From Rhabditophanes sp. KR3021 (Eukaryota > Nematoda > Chromadorea > Rhabditida > Alloionematidae), in the NCBI GenBank assembly GCA_963281155.1, contig CAUJLY010000002.1:62001-126000 (forward strand): 64,000 bases of DNA. The letters are read 5' to 3'. Shown here piece after piece: positions 8,993 through 18,208 of the stretch. The position numbers and the translations under genes were made by a program. Positions within the stretch are counted from its first letter, which is position 1. Every line of letters starts with the position of its first letter. The notes beneath the pieces are model-generated. The model had not been told where the DNA came from and did not search any database. It worked only from the letters and a program-made list of their open reading frames with translations.

Positions 8993-11590
8993 TGGTATCA
9001 AAATTCTATTTTTACCGTTATATTATCTTTAAATATCACTTTTAATAGTACACGGCATTGCTTCAAACATTTAAAACTAAGCTTGTATGTTTATCTACAC
9101 ATTTATTTAATTAACCATATTGTCAAGATATTTCTTCAAAAGGCAGGTAATATAATTTCAGCCCTGCATGGACAAAGTTATAAAATATTAGGTACCAAGA
9201 AACATATTAAGTATTTTTCTGTCAATGAAAGTACATATAATGAATGAACCAAGTTTTTTGTATCCACGGCACGAACTCTAATTAACATTATAGCTACTTC
9301 TAAAGGCTAAGCACGGAATTTTAAATGTAATTCACCCATTAGTTATTACTTTTTATTACAAAAAGTATTACACTTTTCTTAAACTTCTTCAATTAATCCT
9401 TTGATTGTAATAATAATCGGGAAACTTCTTATGCATAAATATTTATCCTTTAAATGTCATTTTTACGATGGTTACTTATCACCAAATATATCCAACAATT
9501 CTTTATTATGAATTACTTGCTGCACTTAATTTTTGATCATTTGAAACTGCCTTTTCATTCTTTGAAAGTATTTATTTAATTTCAAATTAGGAATATCCAT
9601 TTTTACATTCCAACTATTTGATTTCTATTTGTTCGTCTCAGCTGCTAAAACATATAAATGTTTTTGTACTAACTGAAAACTAATTTTCCCTCACAAATAT
9701 AATATGCCAAACCGTATAATATTTCTTTCAAAAAACGACTAACAAGATGAAATCATACAACAAAATAATTAAATTGTAACATTAATACTTATGGCCATCT
9801 TATTAACAATTTCATCATAATCCTGGCGCCACATAAATAAACTTACATACATTATTTTTTTGATGTTAATCTTTTCTCCTTAACCACTCACTTACACCAA
9901 AATTCAATCAGATTATAATGATAACCATTTATTTCAATCATATTCAAATATGTATTTCCTACTTTTTGATGTGTTATAAGCTTGGGTCCTTCAAAAGCTT
10001 TTCGGATGTATATTCGTTAAATAGTAATGAGTTTGGATAAATATTGACATTAAATATATATCGGGTTTCAAGCCAAAACGACTCTCTATACTAACTCCTT
10101 TATAAAGCCAGTTTATAATTATATATTCATTTGATGATGCTGCTACTGCCTAAAAAAGACAAACCACACCCTACAAACAACCTCGCACACCATCCCTGAA
10201 CTCTAATCTAATTCTGATGTCTTTTCAAGACTGGTCAACTTTTAACAAATTTCTTTTTTATTACAAAAATAATATAATATCATTCAAATTTTAACCTACA
10301 TTCCCTCAAATTTACTTTACATAACTTTTCAAATCTCCTTCTTTCATGAAAGGCATTTCAAAAAGGGACAGTCCTTAAAAGCATTATAATTTGTCAAACA
10401 TCGTTTCGCCTTCATAATAAGGTACAACCTTATGTATTTACATTCACTATTACTACTACACATACAAACTTTGCCCCGCCACATCCCTATTCCTCACTTT
10501 TATTTTTTGTTGAAGCTTAAGCTAGTAGATGGATGATAGTTGCACCATCAAACTTTCTTAACATTTGGCCATAAAATTATGCATCCACACACATACATAT
10601 ACAACAACATTTATATGTATATTTATTGTATAAGAGTTATCTGGTTTTTAGGCGCGTTTGTATATACACATATATTATATTAAGAAAGAGGTCTGAAAGG
10701 CAAAACTTGCCAGCAAAAAATATCCAAGCTTTCTATATACTTAGATGTATATGTGCACTCATATTCCCCACAACCATTCTTAATACTCGAAAAGTTAATA
10801 GTACGTTATTGTCCTGCTCCTCATTCCTTCCACCAAATCTTTCCTTTTAACCACAACTTTCTCTTATCATTCCACCAAATTCTTTTATCCTTTGTAGTTC
10901 ATATACTTTAGCTAAAAGTTTAATACCCCATATCGATTCTAATCCATTGCTAATTCCATTATCGCCTAATAAGGAAACCCTGCCAACTATATCCTTTGAT
11001 GGTGTAGTGTGTTAATTTCTTCTAAACTAAATTTAATATCCCTTACTTCTTGTCTTTACTTTAAGTGAACATATATAGCTTTGCATTTTTAATATGTTTT
11101 TTAAGATATCAACAACATCTAGCTACAATTCATACTACTTACACATACATCATCAACATTAACAACACCAAGTTATACATTCCCACCAAACACTACTACA
11201 CATCCTTTCTATTATAGCCATTTTGTGCCATTTATTGTTTCCGCTACCATCTAACCATTTTGTTATCCCCTATATCAGGTTTATTAGCCGCCACATAAAT
11301 ATCTCCTAGCAAAAAAGAGACAATAAACCTCCAAACCTATTTATTTATTGAAGATGAGGGCGTTCCTTCAAAAACTCTAATGCACTTCATGTCCCCATCA
11401 TTTTCTTATCACCATTTGTTAACCTTCCTGCCATTTAATTACAATATATACACTTCTTGGCAATAACAATATTATTTTTAATCACACCATATCATATTTG
11501 TTATCATTATTTTAATATCCCTACTGACTATTTATCTCCTTCCATATAATTACGACACATTTATTTATTTACATGTTCTTTAGATAAAGA
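8993..11590. other. Long intergenic region with strong G depletion on + strand
   Basis: No gene is supported over 2.6 kb. From about 9,850 and especially 10,140 to 11,580 the plus strand is very poor in G and rich in C, A and T (for example 10441-10500 and 11101-11220 contain about two G per 60 bases). The short reading frames here are chance. The stretch abuts the start of the gene at 11591 and could be its promoter, a long 5' UTR or intron, or a noncoding transcript. Confidence 0.45.
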
Positions 11591-13063
11591 ATGGTTACGG
11601 CAAAAGTATATAGATTGTTGGTGACGACAACGTTGCTATTCAATTGTTTGGTAAATGATTGTGATGCCACCAAATGTCTTGACTGTGTCGGAGAAGATTG
11701 CATGGGTTCATTTTGCGAAGGCGATTATTGCATGGTTGGCAGTTATGCTCCGAGGTGGGGGTCCACTGAGTGGGGCAAGCCAACTACTGTCAAAGGATGT
11801 TTGACAGGGGACATGATTAATCCCAAGTTGAAGGATCATTGTGAAACGGCTGAGAGAGATCCAAGTGTAAGTTCGTTTGGGGATGCATTTAATATACTTA
11901 TTTTATAGAAACTTTTCGCTTGTTTTTGTAAAGACAAACAAAACTGCAATGCTTCCGCAAACCAAAAAAAACTTCCTCAACAACCAATTTCACTTCTTAA
12001 ATGTGCCTGCAAAGGATCTCATTGTGAAGGTAAAAAATATTGTCGCGGTGAACTTTGTTCATATGTCGTCAATCACCGAACAAGAGCCTTCGAACAAGGA
12101 TGCATCAATGGATCAGTTCCTTTGATTGAAAGAAGAACGGCTGGGGCATGCATGATGCCACCGATTACTGGAGCCATGCATCACACTCTTGCCAAAAGTG
12201 CCGAAGACTTGGTTAGAACTGAAAGCTGCCTGTGTGGGACTGACATGTGCAATCTCAGAAAACCGACCATTAAGACATCTGAAAAGATGAATTGCCCAGC
12301 TAACATCAAATTGACTTTTATGGGAACAACCTCCATCAGTGCAAATATTTCATGCGAAGGTGAATTTTGTTACAAGGTCAAAATTCAATCTAAGCTTGGT
12401 TTGATGTCTTATTATGATTCGTATGGGTGTGTTAGCTACCAGGAAGGTGCTGAGTTGGCGGAGGAATTTAAGCCTACCGGATGTGCGCGATTTATGAATG
12501 AGAAGTTGGAAGTTAAGGCTTGTTTTAACACTGATGACAAGAAAGCTATTGCGAGAGCTTGGGCTAACCAGGAACAAGCCATTAGAAGGAAAGGTGGGAA
12601 AAAACCATCTAAGATGGAGATTGATGAATTCGATGAGAGCGAGGAAGACACTGGGGCAGAAGAAGCAGAGGAAGAGGAGGAAGTTAGAAAGAAGGTTTCC
12701 AAGCCAAGTAAAGAATCTTTTGCTAAAGACGATAGAGGAGAAGAGTTCGACGAGGAAGAGGATGAGGAAGAAAGCAAGGGGAAGGAAAGTGAAAGTGAGG
12801 TCCAAGACAAAACCAAAGAAAAGGAGGAAAAGGAAGAGAAGGAGGATGGGAAGAAAGTAAAAGAAACTGAAGTACTTTCCACAACCCCTCACTTTATTTT
12901 CCAACGCATCACCGAGGCTCCAGCCGTTGAAGACTCCAACACCGCCCTGATATCGGTATTCGGCCTAATAATGCTACTAATTCTATTATCCGGAGCAATC
13001 TGGAAACTGGAACTCCACAAGAAATTGATGCGTTCAAACTACGACTCAGTAGCTGGTGGATAA
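11591..13063 (+). CDS. Cysteine-rich type I membrane protein (Ly6/ET-like modules)
   Basis: Two exons, 11591-11866 and 11909-13063, joined across a 42-nt GTAAGT...TATAG intron to give 476 residues. A signal peptide (VYRLLVTTTLLFNCLVN) is followed by three cysteine-rich modules: CLDCVGEDCMGSFCEGDYC to CFCKDKQNCN; CACKGSHCEGKKYCRGELC to CLCGTDMCN; and a shorter third one, NCPANIKLTF to CFN. The spacing resembles three-finger/Ly6 domains or the nematode ET module. Next comes a highly charged Glu/Lys/Arg/Ser stalk (about 325-425), then a transmembrane helix (ISVFGLIMLLILLSGAIWKL) and a short cytoplasmic tail. The splice restores a CFCKDKQ cysteine pair, which supports the intron. Function is unknown; an extracellular receptor or cell-surface ligand is inferred from topology. 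Confidence 0.8.
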
Positions 13064-13316
13064 TTAACATCAAAAATAGTACAATATGTGTTCATTCATT
13101 GTCCCATTTCGCTTATCAATTAAACCCGACTTTTTAAGATTGCCCTGTATTGTACCTAAATACCATATAGATAGATATATTTTTGCAATAAGACAACACT
13201 TTAATCACTTTTATGTCAAACAAAAAACTTTTAAATCATAATTATACTGTTTATTTCACTTTTCCTGTCCAAATAGATGATAGATATATAAAATAATTTT
13301 AAATGCCATTTATTAT

Positions 13317-13784
13317 TTATTTACATAAACTAAAGCCGTTTTTACAATCTGGAGAAATGAAAATTTTGACAAACAATGGTTCTATTGTGGCAGATCCCTC
13401 TATTTGGGAGTCTGTTGTTGCATCGCCATCACTTGTACTAATAGTAGCAAAAGCACTTGTTGGGGTTGATTGTTGTTTGTATGCCTCGTCATCTGCTCCC
13501 ACGAAAGCTGTCTCAACAGCCTGAACTTGCCTTTTATCTTTAAAAGCAGGAGTACCATCGAATGAGGTGGCAAAGCCCTCGTAATCTGGCAAGGGAATCA
13601 TCGGCATCGCATCTTCATTAACCGGATAAATTAAATTATTCCTCCTGACTACGTCATTATTTCCATTTTCAATAACATTTCCTGAAAAAGCTTCCGTCAA
13701 CCCTAGAACCTGTTCCCTTGTCACTATAGAGACTTGGTTTGATGGAAATAGAAGAAGGCATAATAAGCACCAGCAATAAAACAT
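13317..13784 (-). CDS. Small secreted protein, unrecognised
   Basis: 155 residues, ATG at 13782-13784, no intron. A hydrophobic signal peptide MFYCWCLLCLLLFPSNQ opens the protein. The mature part is polar and acidic, rich in Thr/Ser/Ala, with a single KDKR basic site (about residue 85) that could be a proprotein-convertase cleavage site, and two cysteines near the C terminus (DCKNGFSLCK). It converges tail to tail with the Cys-rich receptor gene (253 bp apart). It might be a neuropeptide-like precursor or cuticle-associated product, but no repeat peptide is seen and no family is recognised. Confidence 0.6.
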   Translation of the reverse strand: MFYCWCLLCLLLFPSNQVSIVTREQVLGLTEAFSGNVIENGNNDVVRRNNLIYPVNEDAMPMIPLPDYEGFATSFDGTPAFKDKRQVQAVETAFVGADDEAYKQQSTPTSAFATISTSDGDATTDSQIEGSATIEPLFVKIFISPDCKNGFSLCK

Positions 13785-14202
13785 TTTGAAATATAAGTTT
13801 TTAAATTATTTTAATTTCAATCAAATAAATTTAATTGAATCAAATAAACTATATAAATGTGATGTTGGAAATAATATACACAGTGTCGTATTTTAAAAGG
13901 TAGATCAAGGACACGTCACATCTCGACACATTGACACACTCTTCAACCACAAACCTTATTTTTATTTTAACAATACTTTTTTATCATTCTTTTATAAATT
14001 TTATTATTGCATTAATTTGATTAGTCAACACCCCGATCAGTTCCATCCTCTTAACTGGAAAATAATTACCTAAACAAAGTGACACATTGGAGACTAGCTT
14101 ACCAACAAACAAATTTAGCATAACAAGTGTCTGTTTAGAAGAACACAAAAGTTAATAGCCTGTTTAGCGTATAATACAACTTTTTGATTTATTTACCTAA
14201 CT
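13785..14202. promoter_or_regulatory. Divergent promoter region of secreted-protein gene and ccm-3
   Basis: About 420 bp between two divergently oriented genes. AT-rich; no identifiable binding motif or RNA gene. Confidence 0.4.
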
Positions 14203-14942
14203 ATGAATGATGACGGAGGACATGAGGGAGGCCACTTAGATGCCATGACTTGGCCCTGCATTTTTTACCCTTCCTTGCATAAGTTGGAGAATGAACTTGG
14301 TGGAGATCAGAATGCCTTGGCTGCTTTGAAAGTAAGTAAAGCACTCTATCATATTTTATTAATCATTCTTTTTTCCAGATAATGAAAGATAGTTTTTCGA
14401 ATGTGGAAAAGAGCAATCAATCAGTTTTGTTTGATTTGTCCCTTGTTTTATTAAATGAAGTAAAGCTCGACGTCAACATACAGGAAACCTATCTACGGAT
14501 GCAGGGTCAGGCTCTCCCCTTCCATCCAGAATTCGATCTTCAACACCCAGCCCTTCAATTCCGACTGCTCAATGCCAAAGCTACCGACTTAAGACTAATT
14601 TTGTCTAAAGTGCCGGACCAGATGATGGACAGACGAGCCTTTTTAGACACAATTAAAGAAATCGCATCCTCAATCAAAGCTTTACTAGACGCCACAAACG
14701 AAGTACTCACAATAGTCCCTCCAACCATCCAACAAGCCGTCGAAAAAAGAAAGCGTGAATTCGTCCACTACTCCAAAAGATTCTCCAACACCCTCAAAGA
14801 CTACTTCCGCGACCAAAATGCCAAACAAGTGTCTGTGTCAGCGAATCAATTAATCTACCAAACCAACCAAATAGTCCGTACCCTCTCAGACCGAATCCAT
14901 CGCCACAACTATCACCTTCAACATGCTCCCCCACATCATTAA
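14203..14942 (+). CDS. ccm-3: CCM3/PDCD10, STRIPAK-associated adaptor
   Basis: Two exons, 14203-14331 and 14379-14942, separated by a 47-nt intron (GTAAGT...TTCCAG), encode 230 residues, close to the 212 of human PDCD10. The N-terminal dimerisation helices (MTWPCIFYPSLHKLENEL) are followed by the focal-adhesion-targeting-like four-helix domain, whose signatures LSKVPDQMMDRRAFL and TIKEIASSIKALLDATNEV match human ILSKIPDEINDR and TIKDIASAIKELLDTVN. The C-terminal KKREFVHYSKRFSNTLKDYF-type helix is also conserved. CCM3 binds GCKIII kinases and striatin in the STRIPAK complex and acts in the cytoplasm on tubulogenesis and cell polarity; in C. elegans it controls excretory canal and germline structure. 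The gene converges with a minus-strand gene whose stop lies only 33 bp away, so their 3' UTRs probably overlap. Confidence 0.95.
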
Positions 14943-14974
14943 TGAACCCTTTATTAGACGAAAATGTATATTTA

Positions 14975-15410
14975 TTAGACTAATCTATCCAGATACTGCA
15001 ACACTCTCTTATAATTGTCTTCCCGATCCATGCGATGAATGACATCCACCAGGTTGCGTTCATTCGTTTCGATGGCCATGTTGTCATCGTCAAAATACAG
15101 CCTATGTAGGGACTTTGTCTTCTCTATAACTTTTGGCCAAATTGGTCTGTAATAAATTATTTATGTGTGCTTTCTTCTTCTTAAACTTACTTTCCGTCGA
15201 TTGTTCCAATTGGCAAAACTTGTGGATCTACCCGCCCATCAAAGGTGTTACGGGACTGTTTTTTGTATTCCAAATAATCCACCAATTCCTAAACCAATAC
15301 AAACAAAATAAAGGGCTTTAACGAAAGCAACAAACTTCTCTAGTCAGGTCTGCATTCAAAAAATTTATTACCAAAACCAAGCAAAAACTTACACAAAAGA
15401 TATTAAACAT
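14975..15410 (-). CDS. Small spliced gene of about 100 residues, unrecognised
   Basis: Two exons are well supported: 15191-15288 and 14975-15146, joined by a 44-nt intron (GTAAGT...TTACAG). They read ELVDYLEYKKQSRNTF, then DPQVLPIGTIDGKPIWPKV, and end NYKRVLQYLDRLV. The 5' end is uncertain. One model adds 15395-15410 and a 14-nt microexon 15336-15349 to give a start MFNIFYLTREELVDYLE; alternatively the mRNA is trans-spliced near 15350. There is no signal peptide or membrane helix. I do not recognise the family. It lies 54 bp beyond the stop of the second MCM10 frame on the same strand, so it may be the last gene of the same operon. Confidence 0.6.
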
Positions 15411-15463
15411 TCAAACAATTAAACGACAAACAAAATGACGAGACCATTTAGGTAGAAAGTAGG

Positions 15464-16048
15464 TTAAGTGTTGGCATTCGCAATTTCCTGCCCTCGGATA
15501 AGTAACCTTTCCTTTGGTTTGACGATCCGTTCATCTTTCATCCCACATTTGACGAAGGATCTGCCTTTACAACCTGCGCACATTGCCTTCGGGTAGATGT
15601 TGAAGGATGTACAGCGGCGGGAGCAGTCTTTGCACTTGAAGAATCGTTTGGTGACTCGATGTTCCCGGAATTGGTGGCCTTCCCGGGCACAGATTTCGTT
15701 TTTGGTGGCATGAGTTAGGTTGCAGGAGGTACAGGTGAAGACGCGGAAATTGGGAATTTCCATCAGATTTGTCGCGTACTCCTCGACCTTTTCACGGCCT
15801 TCCATGTGGTTGAAATATACGCGCTGTCTGGCAACCTCCGCTTCGTCGGCTTCATGCTGGTGGGAGGATTTTTTATTCAGCAACGCCATGATGTCCTCGT
15901 TGCTGAATTTTTTTTTGGCGATTGTCGTCTTTTCTGCCACTGGTTCGGCCTTTCTTTTTAACCCCATCACTGGTTCATTCTTTTCCCTGGCTTTATCGTT
16001 CCTCATCATCGCTGCCAATTCGGAAGGCTTCAATACTTTCCTACTCAT
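15464..16048 (-). CDS. mcm-10: MCM10 C-terminal zinc domain as a separate frame
   Basis: ATG at 16046-16048, 194 residues. After a basic, disordered N-terminal 80 residues, the sequence RVYFNHMEGREKVEEY and then C-T-S-C, a CxREGH segment, TKRFFKCKDCSRR and CAGCKG match the MCM10 C-terminal domain, which carries CCCH and CCCC zinc-binding knuckles and contacts DNA and DNA polymerase alpha. The OB-fold half of MCM10 is in the frame immediately upstream (16185-17263). No in-phase canonical donor/acceptor pair joins the two, and the gap contains a polyadenylation signal and a good splice acceptor, so this looks like a separate cistron. An assembly indel plus a long intron is the alternative. Confidence 0.8.
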   Translation of the reverse strand: MSRKVLKPSELAAMMRNDKAREKNEPVMGLKRKAEPVAEKTTIAKKKFSNEDIMALLNKKSSHQHEADEAEVARQRVYFNHMEGREKVEEYATNLMEIPNFRVFTCTSCNLTHATKNEICAREGHQFREHRVTKRFFKCKDCSRRCTSFNIYPKAMCAGCKGRSFVKCGMKDERIVKPKERLLIRGQEIANANT

Positions 16049-16184
16049 CTTCAATAACCTAAACTAATTATTATAAAATTCAATTTAACCACAACAGATA
16101 CCCCATTTGCTGAAACAAATCAAACACTCCAAACATAGACAAAAAAGCTAATTTATTAAATTACAAACAAACCGAGTATAAATT
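16049..16184 (-). promoter_or_regulatory. Intercistronic region: polyA signal and trans-splice acceptor
   Basis: On the minus strand AATAAA lies at 16152-16157, 28 nt after the stop of the upstream frame. TTTGTTTCAG, a strong nematode splice acceptor, lies at 16110-16119, about 60 nt before the next ATG. This order and spacing is what nematode operons show between cistrons. A second acceptor-like TTTAG lies near 16058. Confidence 0.55.
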
Positions 16185-17263
16185 TCAAAGAAAAATTTCA
16201 TCACTATCCTTAAAAGCCTTCCCAATCCGTGGCCTACTCTCCCGCACCTCCTTAATCCTATCCTTTTCAACCAACTCATCATCAGCTTTCTTCAAAAAAT
16301 CCTCAAATGTACATCTTTTACGAACTTTAGAAGCAGGTTCGCCAGCAGCAACGGCATCCAATTTGTCAGCAATGGCTTTGGCAGATTTAGAAAAGTGAGC
16401 TCTCTTTCTGGAGTAGGCTTTAACATCATTCACCTGTTGTTCTTTAATTTTCGACATATCTTTAGTCGTTGGAATGTTTCCATCGATACTACGAACTGGC
16501 AAAGTAGACTGAAACGCCATCACATTCGCCACACTCGCTTTCTTTTCTGGGCTTTTGACGCAGTTCATCATTTGCTTTTTCTTGAAAAGTACATTGGGTT
16601 GTGAGTATTCGGTGTTGAAAGTACCTCTTCTTGAGGCAACTTGCTTCACTTGTTGTTGTATGTGATAGATGCAAGCTACCCCGTTTTTATTATTAATCAC
16701 ATTAGGACACTTAGATCCATCTTTCCTAATTTGCCCACAAACTCCATAATCCGGACAGAACCCTAATCCAATCACTTCAATGGCATTATATAGCATTACA
16801 GAATATGAGGAATCCTTCTTGTCTTGGTCCCCAATTTTCGGATTCACCAAAACTACAACGCTTCCCACTTGCATTTTCCAATGGCTTTTGACGCAATCAC
16901 CGAATAATAATGCCTTGATCGTTGTGTCCTGAACATTCTCAAACCCACTTAACTTCCAAATCATATAATCTTTTCCTTTACTACTTTTGAGAGTATCGCT
17001 TTTTTCAATAATCACTCCCATCGTAACATACCCGTCTTCACATTTTTTAGCCCCTTTTTTGATATCACCTATCTTAACTTTATTCTTATCACCACGAAAA
17101 GAATCAAATGTCTTGAAGGCTATAGACGGTTCCCTCACTTTTATTCCAAAATATGGGTCATAAATAGCTGACACAGGAGCCTCTAATTCTTTCAACAAAT
17201 CTATGGCATTCGCAAGGGACCTTAAAAGTATATTATTTTAATTTTGATTAATATCACTTACAT
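16185..17263 (-). CDS. mcm-10: MCM10 N-terminal part: OB fold and first zinc finger
   Basis: Exon 16185-17220 plus two bases of an upstream exon (17262-17263) give 345 residues starting MSLANAIDLLKEL; the 41-nt intron splits the initiator codon. Residues about 20-150 form the OB fold (DPYFGIKVREP, then KDYMIWKLSGF, ALLFGDCVKSHW and VVLVNPKI), followed by the zinc finger CGQIRKDGSKCP to GVACIYH (about 160-185), the MCM10 CCCH finger. The rest is basic linker with nuclear-signal-like clusters. MCM10 is a replication-initiation factor that binds the CMG helicase and DNA. The protein ends DSDEIFL before the C-terminal domain, which is encoded by the next frame on the same strand. Confidence 0.85.
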
Positions 17264-17485
17264 TTTGTTTGATCGATTAAAATGGATGGCTATTAATAAG
17301 TATAGGTTAGCGAGACGGTATGGTGTTGGCGCAAACTTTCATTCAGACCTTCTCTTGCCACGATTCGACATGGGAAGTCGTTGTTTCATTTTGAATTTGC
17401 ATTACAAGTCTAAATTTGTGATTAACATCTACATTTATAAATGAAGATTTAAATGTTGGGTGTCAATTAAGTCGTAAAGGTTTGA
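17264..17485. promoter_or_regulatory. Divergent promoter region of MCM10 and a small gene
   Basis: Short, less AT-rich stretch at 17280-17400 that is likely 5' UTR of the MCM10 transcript. No gene on either strand is convincing. Confidence 0.35.
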
Positions 17486-17803
17486 ATGAAAATACCATTT
17501 ATTTACCACACCACCATGTCATCCACCCACCTTCACACAAACCTTCTCTTGGCCCTCTTCGACGAAGCCCTCAGCCTTGCCATCCAACAAACAAACGAAG
17601 TCTACCGCCAAGCCGAATCTCAAATAAACACCCTCTTCCACATCGCCTCATACGAAGGTTTCCTCCAGCCAAATTCAGATTGTGATACGTTTGAGGGTGA
17701 CTCCGGAACAGTTTCCACCGACTCGGACTATGACTACAACAAAGGACATCTTAATTGCAAAAACACCTCAAACATATCTTCTAACCAATTTTCTGATAAA
17801 TAA
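17486..17803 (+). CDS. Small acidic protein, unrecognised
   Basis: 105 residues from ATG 17486, or 95 from the ATG at 17516, which sits in a better context (CCACC-ATG). Residues 11-60 (NLLLALFDEALSLAIQQTNE, then VYRQAESQINTLFHIASYEGF) form a likely amphipathic helix pair with C-ending codons like those of neighbouring genes. The C-terminal half is acidic and polar (DCDTFEGDSGTVSTDSDYDY). No signal peptide. The family is not recognised; it may be a regulatory or adaptor microprotein. Confidence 0.5.
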   Translation: MKIPFIYHTTMSSTHLHTNLLLALFDEALSLAIQQTNEVYRQAESQINTLFHIASYEGFLQPNSDCDTFEGDSGTVSTDSDYDYNKGHLNCKNTSNISSNQFSDK

Positions 17804-17879
17804 AATTTTGACTCGGTATGTACTTTGATTGAATTTGTTGTGCGACTTTTCCCATTAAAGTGTACTTGGAAGGTGTCTT

Positions 17880-18155
17880 TTAGCTTACGCACCTTACCTC
17901 ACTACCAACATCATAGGTTGCCAGTTTTTTGATTGGTATAGATGGTAGTATGCTGGTAGTGTGCTTTTTTACTTTGGGCTTTTGTATGTGATGATCATCG
18001 TTTTGGTGGTGCAAAATGATGATTTCGTCCAGACTCAATCGAACAATCCTATCATTTAGCGATCTTTTGTTGATGCTCCTAACAACTACTTTGTGTGGCT
18101 TGGATGTGATAATGATACAGGATATATGCCAAATTGATACTACGTGCTTTGTCAT
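17880..18155 (-). CDS. Small protein with a possible UAP56-binding motif
   Basis: 91 residues from an ATG at 18153-18155. The segment RSLNDRIVRLSLDEIIILHH contains LSLDEII, resembling the UAP56-binding motif (SLDDII) found in ALYREF, UIF and other mRNA export adaptors. The flanks are basic and histidine-rich (QNDDHHIQKPKVKKH). A GAG-GTAAGG near the 3' end could be a splice donor, so the last few residues are uncertain. It is divergent from the DEAD-box gene 54 bp away. Without homologs this remains a candidate gene. Confidence 0.35.
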   Translation of the reverse strand: MTKHVVSIWHISCIIITSKPHKVVVRSINKRSLNDRIVRLSLDEIIILHHQNDDHHIQKPKVKKHTTSILPSIPIKKLATYDVGSEVRCVS

Positions 18156-18208
18156 TTATTACCTTTTCTTGGGAATAAAACTAATTTTCTTTACTTCCAG
18201 AAGGCAAG

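Noticed and set aside
8984..9247. 87-codon plus-strand frame
   Set aside because: Begins at TTG inside the tandem repeat region, AT-driven composition, no domain or conserved pattern.
12350..12904. Long minus-strand frames opposite the receptor gene stalk
   Set aside because: They are the antisense of Glu/Lys/Arg codons in the receptor stalk, giving Ser/Phe/Leu-rich nonsense; the plus-strand gene explains the openness.
15133..15321. Plus-strand 62-codon frame with a hydrophobic start
   Set aside because: It overlaps, in antisense, two well-supported minus-strand exons and starts from a non-ATG codon.
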